Part shown: one piece after another, positions 61,082 through 64,000 of the stretch
How positions within the stretch are numbered: the stretch's first letter is position 1
How the letters are laid out: the number at the start of each line of letters is the position of its first letter
Assembly: GCA_022820835.1 (NCBI GenBank)
Contig: JAJEET010000130.1
Coordinates: 62,001 to 126,000 of the forward strand
DNA from: Candidatus Poribacteria bacterium
GTDB lineage: Bacteria; Poribacteria; WGA-4E; WGA-3G
Length of the DNA: 64,000 bases
Reading direction: 5' to 3'
Made by a program: the position numbers and the translations under genes
Notes under the pieces: generated by a model
The model's input: only the letters and a program-made list of their open reading frames with translations
Told to the model about the DNA's origin: nothing
The model's database searches: none

Positions 61082-61842
61082 TAGATGACTCCAATATCTT
61101 TCAGGTGTTGCAGCGAATCTGCCACCCGCGCTTTCGCACCCGCTGCATCAAGGTTTTCGCCTTCGACACCCTCTAATTCCATGGTAAAGGGTCCGTAGAA
61201 ACCGGCATCGTTGAGTATTTGGAAGACCGCTTTGAAATCGACCACACCTACACCGAGCGTCGGGAAATTCCACGTCCGATAGCCGCCGTTTGTATCCTTA
61301 AGGTGAACCGCGCCGACGTGTGGAACAACCTTCTGAACTTCGCCAACAGCCGTCACATTGTGGTTGTAATAATAGACGTTCCCTGTGTCGAAATTAACAC
61401 AGATATTCGGGTGGTTAACGGCTTGCATCGTCTCAAGTGCGATGTCGCCGTTGTGTATCAAATCTGGGTGCGTTTCCAGACAGACCTTAATCCCACCAGG
61501 TGCAGCGTTCTCTCCGATTGCGCGGAGCCGATCGTACACTGCGTTTTTATCTGCATCACCGGCATTAACACTGATAAAGATGATCTTCACACCCATCTTA
61601 TCAGCAATCTCGAGGGTCGGTTGGAAATCTGAGACAGCCGTTTCGGACTGTATATCGCATCTGCCGAGCAGGCTCGTTGCGGTGAGTCCGTGTGCTTTGA
61701 GTTCTGATTGGACTGCATCGACAGCTTCAACTGAAGGCACACCGATTTCCACATTCGTTAGACCGATTTCCGCTAAGTGTGCATACGCACCCTCACGAAA
61801 CTGCCGATAACTACCTAAATTACAAGCAATAATATTTTCCAT
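61081..61842 (-). CDS. sugar phosphate isomerase/epimerase (xylose-isomerase-like TIM barrel)
   Basis: 253 residues. AP-endonuclease-2 family barrel: CLETHPDLIHN (metal Glu), VNFDTGNVYYYN (Asp), VGAVHLKDTNGGY (His), and FTMELEGVEGEN (Glu). The family interconverts ketoses or inosose-like compounds. The start is provided by leader element D (CGCAAGG, A/T tract, ATG). It leads the isomerase-cupin pair. Confidence 0.88.
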   Translation of the reverse strand: MENIIACNLGSYRQFREGAYAHLAEIGLTNVEIGVPSVEAVDAVQSELKAHGLTATSLLGRCDIQSETAVSDFQPTLEIADKMGVKIIFISVNAGDADKNAVYDRLRAIGENAAPGGIKVCLETHPDLIHNGDIALETMQAVNHPNICVNFDTGNVYYYNHNVTAVGEVQKVVPHVGAVHLKDTNGGYRTWNFPTLGVGVVDFKAVFQILNDAGFYGPFTMELEGVEGENLDAAGAKARVADSLQHLKDIGVI

Positions 61843-61920
61843 TTTTTAAATTTTCCTTGCGGTTGGGACAAGTGGGTTTGGAGTTTTGCCGTTCTCCTCC
61901 GTATCCCCGCTTTCCATTAA
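61843..61920 (-). repeat. CGCAAGG leader element, copy D
   Basis: On the minus strand: TAATGGAAAGCGGGG (box 61907-61916), 45 bases, CGCAAGG (61855-61861), AAAATTTAAAAA, then the isomerase ATG. It shares ATACGGAG and AGAACG with copy E. Confidence 0.65.
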
Positions 61921-61923
61921 AAA

Positions 61924-62931
61924 TTAAGGGATTTTTCGTAGCACCGTATTGCTCAATAGAATCTCGATTCCCAACAAGAGGACTGCAGGTATCAAGAAAT
62001 ATCCGACCAACTCTTTGCGAACGATGGTGTTAACTGTCTCGAATTTCGTCTTTTCAAATCTATCAATCTCCGCATAAATATGCTTCAACGATTGCGTATC
62101 TGTTGCGCGAAAGTAACTTCCACCTGTTGTATTAGCAATCTGTTTGAGTGTTCCCTCGTCGAGATAAGTTAGGACCTCTCGGTATCGCTTGCCAAATGTC
62201 GTATCTGCATAAGGGATACGCGCGCCCCCTTCTTTGCCCATGCCGATGGTATAAACCTTGATCGCGTTGGATGCTGCAAGCACTGCTGCCGTTTCAGGGG
62301 TAATGCTTCCAGCGTTATTTTCACCATCAGTCAAAAGGATGACAATCTTGGTTTTCGATGCTGAGGCGCGTAAACGATGCGTGGCTGTCGCAAGCGCATC
62401 ACCGATAGCCGTCCCATCCTCTAACTGCCCAATCTCTACATCACTGAGCAGTTCTGCCAGCACTGCATAATCTAAAGTGAGCGGGCAGAGCGTGAAACTT
62501 TCACCCGCAAAGATAACCAATCCGATACGATCGTTTTCGCGATGTGCCAGAAACTCCGTGATAACCGATTTCGCAGTTTGGATACGATTTGACCCCGCAA
62601 AATCCTCCGCACGCATGCTTTCCGAGATGTCGAGGACTAAGAGAATGTCAATCCCCTGCGCGATACTATGCTCACGGCTTTGCGAGAGTTGTGGACGAGC
62701 AAGTGTAATGATGAGCAGCGACAAGACAATGAATCTCAGGACTCTCAATAGCGGCATCGCTTTGATCAAGAGAGATTGCCGCATCTTCTGAACACCCACT
62801 GCAAACCCATGGTTAAAGTCAGAAAAGCGGATAACGGGCAGGATTGTCCTTCTCGGCAGCCATCGAGAGACAATGAGCATCAACGGGATGACAATGAGAA
62901 AAATTAAGAAAACCGGCGACGCTAATTGCAT
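61924..62931 (-). CDS. BatA-like von Willebrand factor A membrane protein
   Basis: 336 residues from ATG 62931; the frame runs to 62964 but would overlap the previous gene. Two N-terminal membrane segments (PVFLIFLIVIPLMLIV; VLRFIVLSLLIITLA), a VWA domain with the MIDAS DISESMRAEDF, later T in LCPLTLDY and D in ILLTDGENNAG, and a C-terminal membrane helix. It matches BatA-type proteins, usually encoded with MoxR ATPase, BatB and DUF58; those would lie outside this window if present. Confidence 0.87.
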   Translation of the reverse strand: MQLASPVFLIFLIVIPLMLIVSRWLPRRTILPVIRFSDFNHGFAVGVQKMRQSLLIKAMPLLRVLRFIVLSLLIITLARPQLSQSREHSIAQGIDILLVLDISESMRAEDFAGSNRIQTAKSVITEFLAHRENDRIGLVIFAGESFTLCPLTLDYAVLAELLSDVEIGQLEDGTAIGDALATATHRLRASASKTKIVILLTDGENNAGSITPETAAVLAASNAIKVYTIGMGKEGGARIPYADTTFGKRYREVLTYLDEGTLKQIANTTGGSYFRATDTQSLKHIYAEIDRFEKTKFETVNTIVRKELVGYFLIPAVLLLGIEILLSNTVLRKIP

Positions 62932-62936
62932 GCTCA

Positions 62937-64000
62937 CTAAACCCTTTCTGTTCGGGACCCCCACTCTTTACCAGGAAGGATCGGCGTGCTTCGACGTGAG
63001 TCTTGCTGTCGCATTAAACTCAGAACACTCAGCGCACAAATCCCGATCCCAATGATGTTAACGATAAGAAACGTTATCCAGTCAATATACGGCAAAGATG
63101 TTGCCATAAAATATAGGATATAACCGAAGATCGATGCCAGCGGTCTCAAGCGACCTGAAAAAAGGGTACTACCGAGCGTAAGGAAAATTGCCGCTTTACC
63201 ACAGAGTGCCAACGGCAGTAGGAGTGACAACGCCAGCAGCATAAACGGAACACCCACGATTGAAACGGTTAACAACGCAAGAACCAAAGGTATCACAACC
63301 GACATCAGGAGACTGAAGAGTATACTTCCAACGGGTCGATTTGCAAACAGTGTGCTCACGGCGTTTACCGGCTTCGGAAATATGGCGACTATCAGCAGGT
63401 ACATGATGAGCAGAATCACAAACCGAACGATTGTAAATTGGAAACCGGTTAAGCTATCGGTCGTCCAAATGCTACTATACGGGTGCATCACAAGTTTCAC
63501 GACAGCAGGCACAATCTGCCAACGGTTGCTCACCTGAAGATGCGCTACGCGTTCTGTGTTTCCGGTGACCTGTCCGCCGATAAGGTGAAGTGTTCCGTTC
63601 ACCTGCGCGCCTGATCCGAGTTCGACATCTCCACCGAGGACCAGCACATTCCCTGTAACGCGCCCGTGTAGTTTCGCATCCGCCGCAATTATAACAAGGG
63701 TTGTTACGACAGCATCTGGTGCTAATTCATAGTGGTTAACAACCTTGAAAACCCGTTGCGTTTTTTCCCACGTTGTGTGTGTGTTTTCAGTGGTTTCGTC
63801 GTTCTCCGAGTCTACAGTTTTAGTCTGCTGTGTCGAATCGCTGGGTGAGTTTTCCAAGGTCTGTTCTGGACGTTCACCACTCTCTACAGAGGTATCTTCT
63901 GGCGTAGAACGGTTCGGTTCGGTTTTTGGCACACCTGCGTCTTGCTCTTCTAAACCTTGTGCCAGAAGAGCGTTGTACCCTGAGTTGAGGTGTAGTTGCC
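62937..64000 (-). CDS. bactofilin-like/polytopic membrane protein (5' end beyond window)
   Basis: The frame is open to the right edge, so the GTG at 63932 is probably internal. The edge-proximal residues (NSGYNALLAQGLEEQDAG) look like the end of a helical or TPR-like region. An acidic Ser/Thr linker follows, then a beta-helical segment (LHGRVTGNVLVLGGDVELGS, AQVNGTLHLIGGQV) like the polymer-forming bactofilin domain, then four to five membrane helices and a basic tail. It ends five bases before the BatA-like start. It may scaffold this membrane complex. Confidence 0.7.
   Translation of the reverse strand, partial: QLHLNSGYNALLAQGLEEQDAGVPKTEPNRSTPEDTSVESGERPEQTLENSPSDSTQQTKTVDSENDETTENTHTTWEKTQRVFKVVNHYELAPDAVVTTLVIIAADAKLHGRVTGNVLVLGGDVELGSGAQVNGTLHLIGGQVTGNTERVAHLQVSNRWQIVPAVVKLVMHPYSSIWTTDSLTGFQFTIVRFVILLIMYLLIVAIFPKPVNAVSTLFANRPVGSILFSLLMSVVIPLVLALLTVSIVGVPFMLLALSLLLPLALCGKAAIFLTLGSTLFSGRLRPLASIFGYILYFMATSLPYIDWITFLIVNIIGIGICALSVLSLMRQQDSRRSTPILPGKEWGSRTERV

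Noticed and set aside
1..64000. CRISPR arrays, rRNA, tRNA and transposase genes
   Set aside because: No regularly spaced direct repeats, no conserved rRNA stretches, no tRNA T-loop with matching acceptor stems and no transposase-like frame were found on reading both strands; a short tRNA could still be missed by eye.

Overview
The window reads as a chromosomal segment of an uncultured bacterium of roughly 50 % G+C. The mix of genes suggests the Poribacteria or a close marine lineage: two phytanoyl-CoA dioxygenase-like proteins (one fused to HEAT repeats), two enolase-superfamily enzymes, a Tm-1-like/UPF0261 protein, sugar isomerase, cupin and oxidoreductase clusters, LamG, WD40, TPR and HEAT secreted proteins, and many dispersed palindromic repeats. 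The taxon is an inference from gene style, not from a marker gene. I saw no rRNA, tRNA, CRISPR array or transposase gene.

Layout. 1-4.8 kb: a partial M14 carboxypeptidase (-) and two tandem paralogous HEAT-repeat lipoproteins (+) separated by a repeat-rich gap. 4.9-8.5 kb: enolase-superfamily enzyme, mnmA and miaA with overlapping stop/start codons, then a truncated nuclease domain. 8.5-12.3 kb (-): two DUF488 proteins and a RecQ helicase with an extra N-terminal domain, apparently one transcription unit. 12.5-15.2 kb: GNAT acetyltransferase and a membrane SpoIIE-type phosphatase. 15.3-17.4 kb (-): UPF0261 and a PhyH-like dioxygenase behind a consensus promoter, divergent from an orphan GspG-like pseudopilin. 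18.3-21.6 kb: a second enolase-like enzyme, a secreted LamG protein and an aldehyde dehydrogenase. 21.6-24.4 kb (-): a PD-(D/E)XK-like protein and an EF-G-like GTPase. 25.2-34.7 kb (-): bacterial alpha-2-macroglobulin and penicillin-binding protein 1C overlapping by ATGA, followed by a frameshifted YWTD propeller; a near-perfect sigma-54 site lies upstream. 35.1-37.0 kb (-): a P460-type cytochrome and a two-haem porin-like protein. 37.3-43.0 kb: ftsY, an ECF sigma factor, a long MarR-type regulator, an ABC-F ATPase and an APH-like kinase. 43.1-49.2 kb (-): two tiny membrane proteins, a TPR lipoprotein, a WD40 protein and an XPB helicase/Bax1 (DUF790) pair. 49.3-58.3 kb (+): D-2-hydroxyacid dehydrogenase, PhyH-HEAT fusion, HIT protein, two SDR-type epimerases, an HNH endonuclease, GDPD and a deacetylase-like protein. 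58.3-64 kb (-): SDR, aldo/keto reductase, HepT/MntA toxin-antitoxin, cupin, TIM-barrel isomerase, BatA-like VWA protein and a bactofilin-like membrane protein cut by the window edge.

The most unusual signal is a family of dispersed elements that interact with coding sequence. One family has TGGARRGCGG and CGCAAGG boxes 42-45 bases apart and then an A/T-rich end. It occurs six times: three copies end exactly on a start codon and seem to supply its ribosome-binding site, one abuts a gene whose start codon looks lost, and two form an inverted pair of about 207 bp inserted in frame in pbpC. Other repeats have also entered reading frames in phase: three more blocks in pbpC, a tandem REP-like pair in the Bax1 homologue and a C/G-rich palindrome in the deacetylase-like gene. 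The genome seems to tolerate, and perhaps reuse, small repeats as linker peptide and as translation-initiation sequence.
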